Source: Chryseobacterium joostei
GTDB taxonomy: Bacteria; Bacteroidota; Bacteroidia; Flavobacteriales; Weeksellaceae
Direction: 5' to 3'
NCBI RefSeq assembly: GCF_003815775.1
Contig: NZ_CP033926.1
Span: forward strand, 186,001 to 250,000
Length of the DNA: 64,000 nucleotides
This document shows, in pieces, positions 1 through 8,122 of this stretch. The notes under the pieces were generated by a model. It was given only the letters and a program-made list of their open reading frames with translations. It had not been told where the DNA came from and made no database searches. Made by a program: the position numbers and the translations under genes. Each line of letters begins with the position of its first letter. Within the stretch, counting starts at the first letter, position 1.

Positions 1-2
1 CT

Positions 3-998
3 CAGCAGCTAGACCCAAATGATTCCAGAAATTTTTCCAAATCCGGTATCGATGATAAACCATGGCAATGGATGCCCTCGGCCAATTTTACTTACAGCCC
101 TACCAATAAAATGAATCTGAGGCTGGCTTACAGTAAGACCGTTATCCGTCCTCAGTTTAATGAAAGAACAGGGTTGCCTTATTTTGATCCGATCGCCAAT
201 GGACAAATTTTCAACACACAAATGGTTTCTTCTGTAGTCAATAACTATGATTTTAAATTTGAGTGGTTTCCGGGATTAGGAGAGATATTTTCTGCAGGAA
301 TATATTATAAAGACATAGATCGTCCTATAGAACGTGAGGGATATATTTCCAGCGAGGGAAATTTGTATCTGTACAATGGAAATTCAAAAAATGCAAAGCT
401 GAAAGGATTTGAAGTAGAGGTAAGAAAAAACTTGGGCTTTATTATACCGGATTCTTTTTTGTCAAAGCTTTTCATAAGCGGAAATTTTACTTACAATGAT
501 ACTAAGGTAATTGCCTTTAAAGACAGGGAAAAAACAAAGGATGAAGATGCAACCTACGAAGTGGGAAGACCTCTTTACGGACAAACTCCTTATGCCTATA
601 ACCTAGGATTGATGTTTGATGGGGAGAGGCTGGGAGCAAGCTTTTTGTACAATGCAAAAGGAGATCAGTATATGACGGTAGGATATGCCTATAGCGGAGA
701 AGAAATACAACGTCCATACGCCGTGGCAGATGCACAGATTTCATATAAATTTTTAAGAAACAGAAACCTTGAACTGAAATTGAATGTCAGAAACCTATTC
801 AATAGGGTAAGGGAATATTACAACAATTATAATTCTTATCTGAATGAGAAAGACGGTGGAAGTACGGTAGGAACCTACAGAGAATCCTTGGCACTTTTAC
901 CAGGTGCTACCGATAAATATGATAAGGATATTGATAAAATCTTATTCCGTGCATATAGCGGAAGAATATTCGGGCTAAGTGTGGGTTATACATTTTAA
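3..998 (+). CDS. TonB-dependent receptor, C-terminal part (5' end outside window)
   Basis: The frame is open from the window edge, so this is the last roughly 330 residues of a longer protein. The residues read as alternating amphipathic outer-membrane beta strands, including a stretch typical of TonB-dependent receptor barrels (R-L-A-Y-S-K-T-V-I-R-P near residue 40). It ends in ...SVGYTF, the terminal aromatic expected of an outer-membrane barrel. Plug and any CarboxypepD_reg-like domain would lie upstream. It would import a ligand across the outer membrane using TonB energy; the substrate cannot be told from this part. A secreted beta-helix lipoprotein follows on the same strand. Confidence 0.85.
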   Translation, partial: QQLDPNDSRNFSKSGIDDKPWQWMPSANFTYSPTNKMNLRLAYSKTVIRPQFNERTGLPYFDPIANGQIFNTQMVSSVVNNYDFKFEWFPGLGEIFSAGIYYKDIDRPIEREGYISSEGNLYLYNGNSKNAKLKGFEVEVRKNLGFIIPDSFLSKLFISGNFTYNDTKVIAFKDREKTKDEDATYEVGRPLYGQTPYAYNLGLMFDGERLGASFLYNAKGDQYMTVGYAYSGEEIQRPYAVADAQISYKFLRNRNLELKLNVRNLFNRVREYYNNYNSYLNEKDGGSTVGTYRESLALLPGATDKYDKDIDKILFRAYSGRIFGLSVGYTF

Positions 999-1309
999 TA
1001 CCTGTCTGCCAAAAATTTAAAATGAGAAAAAGAGCTCTTGATATAGAAACGTACGGGTTTCGGTAGCCTGAACATGAACCGGATGAATACTGATGATGCG
1101 CACAGCAGTACCGGATGAGCAAAAAACCGAACGTTGCTGTTTTTTTCCGAACCGCAGCGGATTTAAAGGGAACCTCGGTAGGACAGCCCCTCCTGAAATA
1201 CCGGGTGAATATTAAAAACCAAATCGAAGGAATAGAGAGGCGGATATTCCTAAATATTAAAACTTCCGGTAATAAAATAAATAACCGGGATCTACTAAAA
1301 ATTATAACA

Positions 1310-2608
1310 ATGAAAAGATTAACTCTAATTGCAGCTGCTGCATTATCCCTTACTGCTTGTCAGAACGACCATTTAGCGGATTCTTCAACTCCTTTCGAAA
1401 TGAAATCTACTTCTGCTGAATACCTTACAGCTTCTTCACTTCCCGTAACTACTGTAAGCGGAGCAATTACTTCTAACACCACTTGGAGCGGAGTAGTAGA
1501 GCTTGATGGTACAGTAACCGTTAAAAACGGAGCAATACTTACAATACAGCCGGGTACATTTATCAAAGCTAAACCAAATGCATCAGGAGAAGGTTCAGGA
1601 ATTTTGGTGATTACGAAATCAGCTAAGATCAATGCTGTAGGTACAGAGGCTCAGCCTATTGTCTTTACAAGTTATAGATTGTTGGACGGAGAAGAAACTA
1701 CAACGGCTACTCCAGGAGATTTCGGAGGAGTTATCCTATTAGGAGATGCTCCTACCAATGTACCTTTTACAACAACTATTGAGGGGCTAAGTGGTGATGA
1801 CTATTACTTTGGAGGAACCAATCCGGCTCACAGCGCAGGAACAATGAAATATGTGCGTATTGAATTCGCGGGTTATGATTTCGTAGGAGCTAACTCTGGA
1901 AACGAAGTAAACGCATTATCATTAGGAGGTGTTGGAAACGGAACGACTTTAGATCATATTCAGGTTTCTTATGGTCAGGACGATTCTTTCGAATTCTTCG
2001 GAGGAACAGTAAATGCTTCCAACTTGGTATCTTTTGCAGCTGAAGACGATAACTTCGATTTTGATAACGGATATACAGGAACAATCACATGTGCATTATC
2101 TTTAGCAGATTACAAATCAGCACATACTGTAAGTGGAGGTTCTCCAGACTCTAACGGTATCGAGTTGGATAACAACGCCGGAGGTACTGCTACATCATTG
2201 ATTACAAATCCTGTGATCAATAACCTTACCATCATTGGTGCAAGAAACGGAGTAGCAGGGCAAGGACTTGCTTACGAAAATGGTATCCATATCAGAAGAA
2301 ATGGAAAACTAACATTAAATAATGCTGTAGTTACAGGATATCCTGTAGGGATTAAAGTAGAAGGAACAGGTTCTGAGCTTTCTTCAGCTTCTAACTTAAG
2401 TTCAATCCTTGTACACGGATTCGGAACTTCTGTTACAGGAACAGGAACAGCCGGAATTCCTGCTGCAAATCTATTAACGGGAACTCTTGCTTCACTATGG
2501 GGAATGAGCCAGCCGTTCTTCAACGAGGGACCATGGAATGTTTCTCCTAGAAACTGTGGAAACTTCCAGGGTATTTGGACAAAATATGACTTCTCAGTTC
2601 AGGAATAA
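1310..2608 (+). CDS. beta-helix-type surface lipoprotein
   Basis: This is a 432-residue protein with a lipoprotein signal MKRLTLIAAAALSLTAC, cleaved before Cys17. The frame is open about 195 bases further upstream, but that extension has no signal peptide, so the ATG at 1310 is preferred. The body is rich in short Gly/Asn/Thr repeats (for example V-T-V-K-N-G-A-I-L-T-I-Q-P-G-T), the pattern of right-handed parallel beta-helix or pectate-lyase-like folds. An acidic patch D-D-S-F-E-F-F-G-G and D-N-F-D-F-D could bind metal. It follows a TonB receptor gene, so a role in capturing or processing the receptor's ligand at the cell surface is plausible; substrate unknown. Confidence 0.8.
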   Translation: MKRLTLIAAAALSLTACQNDHLADSSTPFEMKSTSAEYLTASSLPVTTVSGAITSNTTWSGVVELDGTVTVKNGAILTIQPGTFIKAKPNASGEGSGILVITKSAKINAVGTEAQPIVFTSYRLLDGEETTTATPGDFGGVILLGDAPTNVPFTTTIEGLSGDDYYFGGTNPAHSAGTMKYVRIEFAGYDFVGANSGNEVNALSLGGVGNGTTLDHIQVSYGQDDSFEFFGGTVNASNLVSFAAEDDNFDFDNGYTGTITCALSLADYKSAHTVSGGSPDSNGIELDNNAGGTATSLITNPVINNLTIIGARNGVAGQGLAYENGIHIRRNGKLTLNNAVVTGYPVGIKVEGTGSELSSASNLSSILVHGFGTSVTGTGTAGIPAANLLTGTLASLWGMSQPFFNEGPWNVSPRNCGNFQGIWTKYDFSVQE

Positions 2609-2614
2609 GACTTA

Positions 2615-2655
2615 AAAAGCAGGGAGGGCATTCTTGTCTTTCCCTGCTTTTATTC
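2615..2655 (+). terminator. rho-independent terminator
   Basis: AAAGCAGGGA at 2616-2625 pairs with TCCCTGCTTT at 2641-2650, followed by a T-rich run. It lies directly after the beta-helix lipoprotein gene and should end that transcript. Confidence 0.7.
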
Positions 2656-2681
2656 TTCAAAAAATCTTAATAACAAGTATT

Positions 2682-3605
2682 ATGAAAAAATTAATTTTAC
2701 TATCTATTGTATTGGTTTCACAGGCAGCTGCTGCGCAGTTTCAGATATGGAGCAATTCATTTGAAACAGCTGATGATCTTCAGGGATGGACGATTCATGA
2801 TTTAAATAATAACGGGAACAAATGGGTTCAGGGAAAAAACATTTACCATAACGGAACATCAATGGTATTGGGAACTTCAGGATCACTTCGTTATTCCATA
2901 AGCTTAGTTCCATCAGGTACTGCTGCCAGTTTCAATACAGAAAATGACTGGATCATTTCGCCAGAGATTGATTTATCCTCAGCCGGAGGAAGTATTATGC
3001 TGGCTGCTTACGTAGCAAGGCAGAGAGCAAGTCAGGCTTCAGTTGCCAGAGATCTTTATATCTACGTGAGTACTCCGGAAAAGCCGGTTCCGGCCTTGTC
3101 AGATTTCCAGTCACTTGCCGTAGATGCCAATGGGAATGATCTTCCTAATCCGTATAAAATACAGGGAGGATACACCAATAATCCATTTCCAACGGATGTT
3201 ACTCAGTTTGTAGAAAGTACTGTAGACCTGTCTGCTTTTGCAGGAAAGAAAATTTACATAGGGATATGGTCAAACAGAAAAGCACTAGGGAACAATATTC
3301 AGAATATTAATATAGATGAAATGGCTATTTATGCTACATTATCTTTAAACACAAAGGATGTAAAAAAGAAAGAAAATCTTACTAAAATAGTAGAAAATCC
3401 GGTAAAAGAAAACCTACAGTTACAGCTTAATCCGGCATTGAAAGAAAATATAACAATGATCAATATCTACAATAGAGCAGGTCAGAAAGTGAGTGCCACT
3501 CAGTATTCCAAATCTATGAAGGTAGCAGCTTTATCTACAGGAGTATATATTGTGGAGGTTACTGACGGAAAGATCACAGAAAGGTTGAATTTTATTAAGA
3601 AATAA
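2682..3605 (+). CDS. T9SS-secreted protein with choice-of-anchor J-like domain and type A sorting domain
   Basis: The preferred start at 2682 gives 307 residues beginning with signal peptide MKKLILLSIVLVSQAAAA. The middle (about residues 20-230) has features of choice-of-anchor J domains: S-F-E-T-A-D-D-L-Q-G-W-T near the start and E-N-D-W-I-I-S-P-E-I-D-L-S. The last roughly 70 residues match the T9SS type A sorting domain: N-P-V-K-E-N-L-Q-L, Y-N-R-A-G-Q-K-V and L-S-T-G-V-Y-I-V-E-V. It is therefore probably exported by the Sec system, passed through the type IX secretion system and cleaved or anchored at the surface. Cargo function is unknown. Confidence 0.8.
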   Translation: MKKLILLSIVLVSQAAAAQFQIWSNSFETADDLQGWTIHDLNNNGNKWVQGKNIYHNGTSMVLGTSGSLRYSISLVPSGTAASFNTENDWIISPEIDLSSAGGSIMLAAYVARQRASQASVARDLYIYVSTPEKPVPALSDFQSLAVDANGNDLPNPYKIQGGYTNNPFPTDVTQFVESTVDLSAFAGKKIYIGIWSNRKALGNNIQNINIDEMAIYATLSLNTKDVKKKENLTKIVENPVKENLQLQLNPALKENITMINIYNRAGQKVSATQYSKSMKVAALSTGVYIVEVTDGKITERLNFIKK

Positions 3606-3725
3606 GCCTTCTTGCTTTTAAAATGATTTTTATAAACACCAAGACATTTTAAATATACAATAATGGATAAAGTTTTTCCAAGAATCTTTATCCAGAACAT
3701 ATCCAACTAGTTTTTTTATAATTAT

Positions 3726-3760
3726 ATATTGCCCTGCTTAGGGTGGGGCAATATTTTTTA
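3726..3760 (+). terminator. rho-independent terminator
   Basis: ATATTGCCC at 3726-3734 pairs with GGGCAATAT at 3746-3754, followed by TTTTTT. It separates the T9SS cargo gene from the lipoprotein gene at 3782. Confidence 0.75.
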
Positions 3761-3781
3761 AGCTTTAAAATAATATAAAAG

Positions 3782-4525
3782 ATGAATAAGATCTTTGCAG
3801 TACTATTATTATTTACCATACTGTTTTCCTGTACAGACAACACTGTCATGGAGCCGTATGATACAATACAAAAACCCGGAGATATAGCCATCAACGGATA
3901 TTCCAAGCCTGATGTACTTCAGTTGAGATTTAATGGAACTCCCATATCCATTAACGGAAATACCTCATATACCAATAAAATAGAGACCAACATTCAGTTT
4001 GCACAGGATCAAGGAGAAACAAACAAACTGGCAATATATAATAATGAAACAGGAAAGGAAATAGCACAATACAATATCACCTATGATAATATAGATGATT
4101 ATAAAAAGCTGTATTTCTTCAACTTACCTGGCATCTTTCTGCAAACTAATATCGTAAAGCCTCAGGTAAACCTTGGAAAAGTAGGCTTCGAATTTATTTT
4201 TCCAAATCTGGGAGAATTTTCAGGATCATCTCTTAAAAATGTAAAAGGTGTTTTAAAAAGAGAAAATGGAGTGGTATTGGCAGAGTTTGACACTATTGGG
4301 AAAGATAATTTCACAGCAGTGAAAGTCTATAGTTTTTTCAGCTCCACAGCTCCCGTTTATCTTGAATTATATAAGCCCGGGACTACAGAACCCTACATTG
4401 GATCCGAAATTATTAAGGTTAAAATAAAGCAGCATATGGGTGCCAATATGATTGTTCTTCAGGAAAAAATGGAAAACGGAAAATGGGTGGTAAAAGGGGA
4501 CATTGATGTAGCAGAATATTTGTAA
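3782..4525 (+). CDS. hypothetical lipoprotein
   Basis: This 247-residue protein has a lipoprotein signal MNKIFAVLLLFTILFSC with the lipidated Cys at residue 17. The mature part looks beta-rich and I recognise no family. It ends six bases before the S41 protease lipoprotein gene, so the two are probably cotranscribed and could work together at the membrane. A terminator immediately upstream suggests the pair has its own promoter. Confidence 0.75.
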   Translation: MNKIFAVLLLFTILFSCTDNTVMEPYDTIQKPGDIAINGYSKPDVLQLRFNGTPISINGNTSYTNKIETNIQFAQDQGETNKLAIYNNETGKEIAQYNITYDNIDDYKKLYFFNLPGIFLQTNIVKPQVNLGKVGFEFIFPNLGEFSGSSLKNVKGVLKRENGVVLAEFDTIGKDNFTAVKVYSFFSSTAPVYLELYKPGTTEPYIGSEIIKVKIKQHMGANMIVLQEKMENGKWVVKGDIDVAEYL

Positions 4526-4531
4526 TCTGAG

Positions 4532-5872
4532 ATGAGAAACTTTTTAAAACTTCAGTGCATAGCCATGATAGCCATTCTAATGTCCTGCACAAACAATGAT
4601 GAAAATATTCCTGCTTTTCCTGAGGGAAGCACAGAATCTGTCAATGTTTGGGTACAGGACAGCATGAAGCGCTACTATTACTGGGCAGATCAGATGCCTG
4701 CCAAACCTGACTATCATCTTCCGGTAAAAGATTTTTTTAAAAGTCTGCTGTCTTCTCAGGATCGGTTTTCATTTATTGTAAATACCGAAGACTCTTCCAG
4801 CTATCCACGCTCCATTAGAAATATGTATGGTTTCGATTATACGGTTCTTCAGCTGGCCAACGGGGAAGTAGTTACAGTGATTAAATTGGTTCTTAAAAAC
4901 TCTCCTGCATTCAATGCCGGGCTGGAACGGGGAATGATTATCACCAAAATCAATGGAAAAACCGTGACAGCGGCCAATGCAGAAACCATGACCGCTTCCA
5001 TGAAAGATTTCACGGTGCTGGATCTTACGCTGGGAGACTGGAAAAATGGAACCATTACCGATGAAAAGGAAGTTAAGGTGTATTATGGCTTATCTCTCGA
5101 ACAACCTATATTATCCAGAATATTTGAAAAAAACGGTAAAAAGGTAGGCTACCTTTATATCTATGATTTTCCGGATGGAATGACTTCCGTGTTCAATCAA
5201 AAATTTGCAGAGTTTAAGGCTGCCGGCGTACAGGAACTGATTCTGGATCTTCGGTACAACTATGGCGGATCTGTATCTGCCGCTGCTGCACTTTGTTCAC
5301 TGATTCCTTCAGGTATTTCTTCAGGTTCATCATTCATTCTGTTTAAAGGAAATAAAAATGGCGGTCAGGTAAAAAGAACATTTGCCCAGCAGATTGCCTA
5401 TGATCCAAAAGCTCTTGATTTTAATACTTTGCGAGCCAATGCTTTGGGATTAAGTAAAGTCTATATTCTGACTTCAAACAGTACGGCATCAGCTGCAGAA
5501 ATAGTGATTAATAACTTAAAGCCTTACTTGCAGGTTATTCAAATAGGGAATACAACCCTAGGAAAAGACATGGCAGGATTTACAGTAGAAGATAGACGGA
5601 AGCCAAAACATATTTCATGGCAGATTCATCCGGTAATTTATAAAGTATTTAATGCCGATGGATCTGGGGAATATAGCAACGGAATCTCACCACAGATTAC
5701 AGTGAATGAATATGCTGAGCTGCCATTATTACCTTTAGGCGATCCTGATGAAACCCTCATCTCATCTGTTCTTAACGGCACGTATCTAAAGTCAGCAGGT
5801 CATGATGGACTGGAAAAAGACGTGAAGATTTTGTACCAGAGTGACTTGAATTTTATGCAGGGGCAGAAGTAG
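4532..5872 (+). CDS. S41 family C-terminal-processing peptidase, lipoprotein
   Basis: This 446-residue protein has a lipobox ending at Cys19 (A-I-L-M-S-C). A PDZ-like segment lies near residues 95-150 (K-N-S-P-A-F-N-A-G-L-E-R-G-M-I-I-T-K-I-N-G-K). The S41 core follows: L-I-L-D-L-R-Y-N-Y-G-G and the catalytic serine motif S-T-A-S-A-A-E near residue 320, with a likely catalytic Lys in G-K-D-M-A-G. It resembles the lipoprotein S41 peptidases common in Bacteroidota and would cleave exposed C-termini of periplasmic or surface proteins. It is probably cotranscribed with the preceding lipoprotein gene. Confidence 0.88.
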   Translation: MRNFLKLQCIAMIAILMSCTNNDENIPAFPEGSTESVNVWVQDSMKRYYYWADQMPAKPDYHLPVKDFFKSLLSSQDRFSFIVNTEDSSSYPRSIRNMYGFDYTVLQLANGEVVTVIKLVLKNSPAFNAGLERGMIITKINGKTVTAANAETMTASMKDFTVLDLTLGDWKNGTITDEKEVKVYYGLSLEQPILSRIFEKNGKKVGYLYIYDFPDGMTSVFNQKFAEFKAAGVQELILDLRYNYGGSVSAAAALCSLIPSGISSGSSFILFKGNKNGGQVKRTFAQQIAYDPKALDFNTLRANALGLSKVYILTSNSTASAAEIVINNLKPYLQVIQIGNTTLGKDMAGFTVEDRRKPKHISWQIHPVIYKVFNADGSGEYSNGISPQITVNEYAELPLLPLGDPDETLISSVLNGTYLKSAGHDGLEKDVKILYQSDLNFMQGQK

Positions 5873-5904
5873 TCATTCATTTAAGTTTCTTTAAAAATAA
5901 AACA

Positions 5905-6177
5905 ATGCAAGGAATAGAACCCAAACTTCACACAAGCCTGATGGACCGTATGGAATGCTTTCGTACCTTATTACAGGAAGCTATGGATAACCCTGAGTCC
6001 CAGTCTTCTGATATTCTGGTAAAGATTTCGGAACTGGACGAATTGTATGATGATTATTTGCTCAACAAAAAGAATTTGGAGAATAGTATAAAAAATTATC
6101 GTGAATATCACAATGACTTAAGGCGTAAGCTCACTGTAAGGCTTCGGGAACTTAGGAAAAAAGCAAAGGAGAAATAA
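5905..6177 (+). CDS. small helical hypothetical protein
   Basis: This 90-residue, strongly charged, helix-forming protein has no signal peptide. The second half (S-E-L-D-E-L-Y-D-D-Y-L-L-N-K-K onward) looks like a coiled coil ending in a basic tail R-E-L-R-K-K-A-K-E-K. I do not recognise a family. It starts 32 bases after the S41 gene and could be the last member of that operon. Confidence 0.55.
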   Translation: MQGIEPKLHTSLMDRMECFRTLLQEAMDNPESQSSDILVKISELDELYDDYLLNKKNLENSIKNYREYHNDLRRKLTVRLRELRKKAKEK

Positions 6178-6244
6178 CCAGAAAGACTAATTTTAAAAAC
6201 GAAATTCATACTTTTATAACATCAAGTTGAAAGATGAAGAGTTT

Positions 6245-6967
6245 ATGAATTTTAATGAGACTGAGCTTTCCGGTTATTTGCACTTATTTTGGCAGTTTTC
6301 CTGGCCTCAATGGATCATGTTCAGTCTGGTCATTAACATTTTTCTGTACCTGTTTTCAATAGGCATATATCTGTTCATTGATAAAACCTGTCGCAAAAGT
6401 AAACTGCAGAAACAGGATCATCCCGTTACAAAGGCAGACTTCTATCTTAGTTTGCTTACCGTTTTTTGTAACACTCTTGTGATGCTGATAGGTGTTTTTT
6501 TATGGAAAAACGGCTGGATAAAGGTTGAAAATATCCTTTCACCGGGTACCATTGTTTTGGAAGTAATGGCATTGCTTCTTTTGATGGATCTTCTGATGTA
6601 TTTCTTTCATTATGCTGCTCATTTACCTTTTGTATATAAGCTTTTGCATGGAAAACACCATGAGCATGTAAGCACCAATTATCTGAGCCTTTTTGTTCTT
6701 CATCCCTTTGAAACCATAGGCTTTGGAATGATGATGCTGATTTTGCTGATGGCTTATGATTTTTCTGTCATTTCAATTTCCATTTACTTGCTGATTAATC
6801 TTATTTGGGGAACCATAGGACATCTGAATCGGGAGTTTTTTCCTGCCAGTTTTGATAAATTCTTTGTAGGAACAACCAGATTTCATAATCAGCATCATTT
6901 GGAGGAAACTAAGAACTTTGGGTTTTATACCTCTATTTGGGACAGGTTGTTCAGGACTTATAAGTAA
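6245..6967 (+). CDS. sterol desaturase / fatty acid hydroxylase family membrane protein
   Basis: From ATG 6245 this is 240 residues; a TTG 18 bases upstream would add six. Several hydrophobic segments flank the di-iron histidine clusters of this superfamily: H-Y-A-A-H, then H-G-K-H-H-E-H, and near the C-terminus H-N-Q-H-H. These ligands bind two irons for O2-dependent hydroxylation or desaturation of a lipid chain in the membrane. The length suits the bacterial family. The substrate cannot be deduced; it could be a fatty acid, carotenoid or other lipid. Confidence 0.85.
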   Translation: MNFNETELSGYLHLFWQFSWPQWIMFSLVINIFLYLFSIGIYLFIDKTCRKSKLQKQDHPVTKADFYLSLLTVFCNTLVMLIGVFLWKNGWIKVENILSPGTIVLEVMALLLLMDLLMYFFHYAAHLPFVYKLLHGKHHEHVSTNYLSLFVLHPFETIGFGMMMLILLMAYDFSVISISIYLLINLIWGTIGHLNREFFPASFDKFFVGTTRFHNQHHLEETKNFGFYTSIWDRLFRTYK

Positions 6968-7003
6968 TGATTTTTTGAGGGAAGTTCTGTTGAGTAGAAT
7001 AAA

Positions 7004-7048
7004 AAATAAGCCATTAAGATTTTGAGAAATTTTTCATCTTAATGACTT
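7004..7048 (-). terminator. terminator of the phytase operon
   Basis: AAGCCATTAAGAT (7008-7020) pairs with ATCTTAATGACTT (7036-7048). Read on the minus strand the hairpin is followed by a T-rich run, so it ends the leftward phytase transcript between convergent genes. Confidence 0.6.
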
Positions 7049-7071
7049 ACATTATATACAATATTTAAAAC

Positions 7072-8118
7072 CTATTTTGTTGGATTTGAGCTTTTTACTG
7101 CAGATTTAATTCTTTCTTCAATCATTCTCCAGTCATACATATGGAAGACTCTTCCATTGCTCATGGCAACAAATGCACCTTTAGGAAATTTAGCCCCTAA
7201 ATTAACATTGGTTACCTCAGAACCATCACTTTCAAGAGTAGAAACTGGAATTTCTGCAACGCGTCCCTTTCCCGGATTTTCTCTTAAATACACATTAAAC
7301 GTATCATTCTGCTGATTGGAAACTAAAATGTATCCTTTCCCTTTTGAAGTAGGGTAGATTGAGATTCCTTCCACATCAGAGGTGAAATCACCTTGCCCGA
7401 AAACCAGAAGCTCTTCATTCCCTTTTGCCGGATCCGCATTATATTGATGAATTCCAAACTGCTCATCAGAATAATAAATATATCCCGCTTCATCATCTAC
7501 AGCAATACTCTCAATTTCTTTCAGACCGCTGTATTTCCCAAACTTACGAACCACTTCTCCTGTGATGGCTCCGTTTTTTTCAGAAAGTTTATATTGCCAG
7601 AGATAGCCGTCTTTTGGACCGGATTTTCTTCCTACAATGGCGAAAATATCTCTTGTTTCGGGATTTTTATACATAGAAATTCCCATCGGGCCGCGTTCCG
7701 TTTCTCCATCAAATACAGAAAACTCGCCAACCTCTTTCAGTTCAGGAAGAGAATAAAGCTTTACCTTGTTGGTTTCACGCTCTGTAACGGCAGCGATGTC
7801 TTTCTTTTTTCCATTTAAAATAAAGCCATACTCAATGTCAACATTATTAGGACGCTTTAGTCCCAAAACCTTGTGAGTGATCTTACCATTAAGGTCAAAG
7901 GCGTACAATCCGCCATCAGTATCCTTATCTGTTCCAATGATGATACTCTTGGAAGCATCTTTGGGATTAATCCATATTGCAGGATCATCGGTATCATGAA
8001 CTACAGTTTCCGTAATAACCGTTGGTTTTAGTTTTTCTCCTGACTGATTCTGCCCCTTACAGCTTGTTACAAAAGGAAAGACTACAAGTGCTGCTATATA
8101 ATATGTTATCTTTTTCAT
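7072..8118 (-). CDS. beta-propeller phytase (3-phytase)
   Basis: The start at 8118 gives 348 residues with a lipoprotein signal MKKITYYIAALVVFPFVTSC. The mature protein opens with the beta-propeller phytase hallmark D-T-D-D-P-A-I-W-I-N and continues with D-K-D-T-D-G-G-L-Y-A-F-D-L-N-G and K-R-P-N-N-V-D-I-E-Y, which supply calcium and phosphate ligands in this family. E-I-E-S-I-A-V-D-D-E and S-D-V-E-G-I-S-I-Y are further blade motifs. It should release phosphate from phytate or related inositol phosphates outside the inner membrane. Only four bases separate it from the upstream TonB receptor gene, so the two form one operon: uptake receptor plus processing enzyme. Confidence 0.9.
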   Translation of the reverse strand: MKKITYYIAALVVFPFVTSCKGQNQSGEKLKPTVITETVVHDTDDPAIWINPKDASKSIIIGTDKDTDGGLYAFDLNGKITHKVLGLKRPNNVDIEYGFILNGKKKDIAAVTERETNKVKLYSLPELKEVGEFSVFDGETERGPMGISMYKNPETRDIFAIVGRKSGPKDGYLWQYKLSEKNGAITGEVVRKFGKYSGLKEIESIAVDDEAGYIYYSDEQFGIHQYNADPAKGNEELLVFGQGDFTSDVEGISIYPTSKGKGYILVSNQQNDTFNVYLRENPGKGRVAEIPVSTLESDGSEVTNVNLGAKFPKGAFVAMSNGRVFHMYDWRMIEERIKSAVKSSNPTK

Positions 8119-8122
8119 GTTG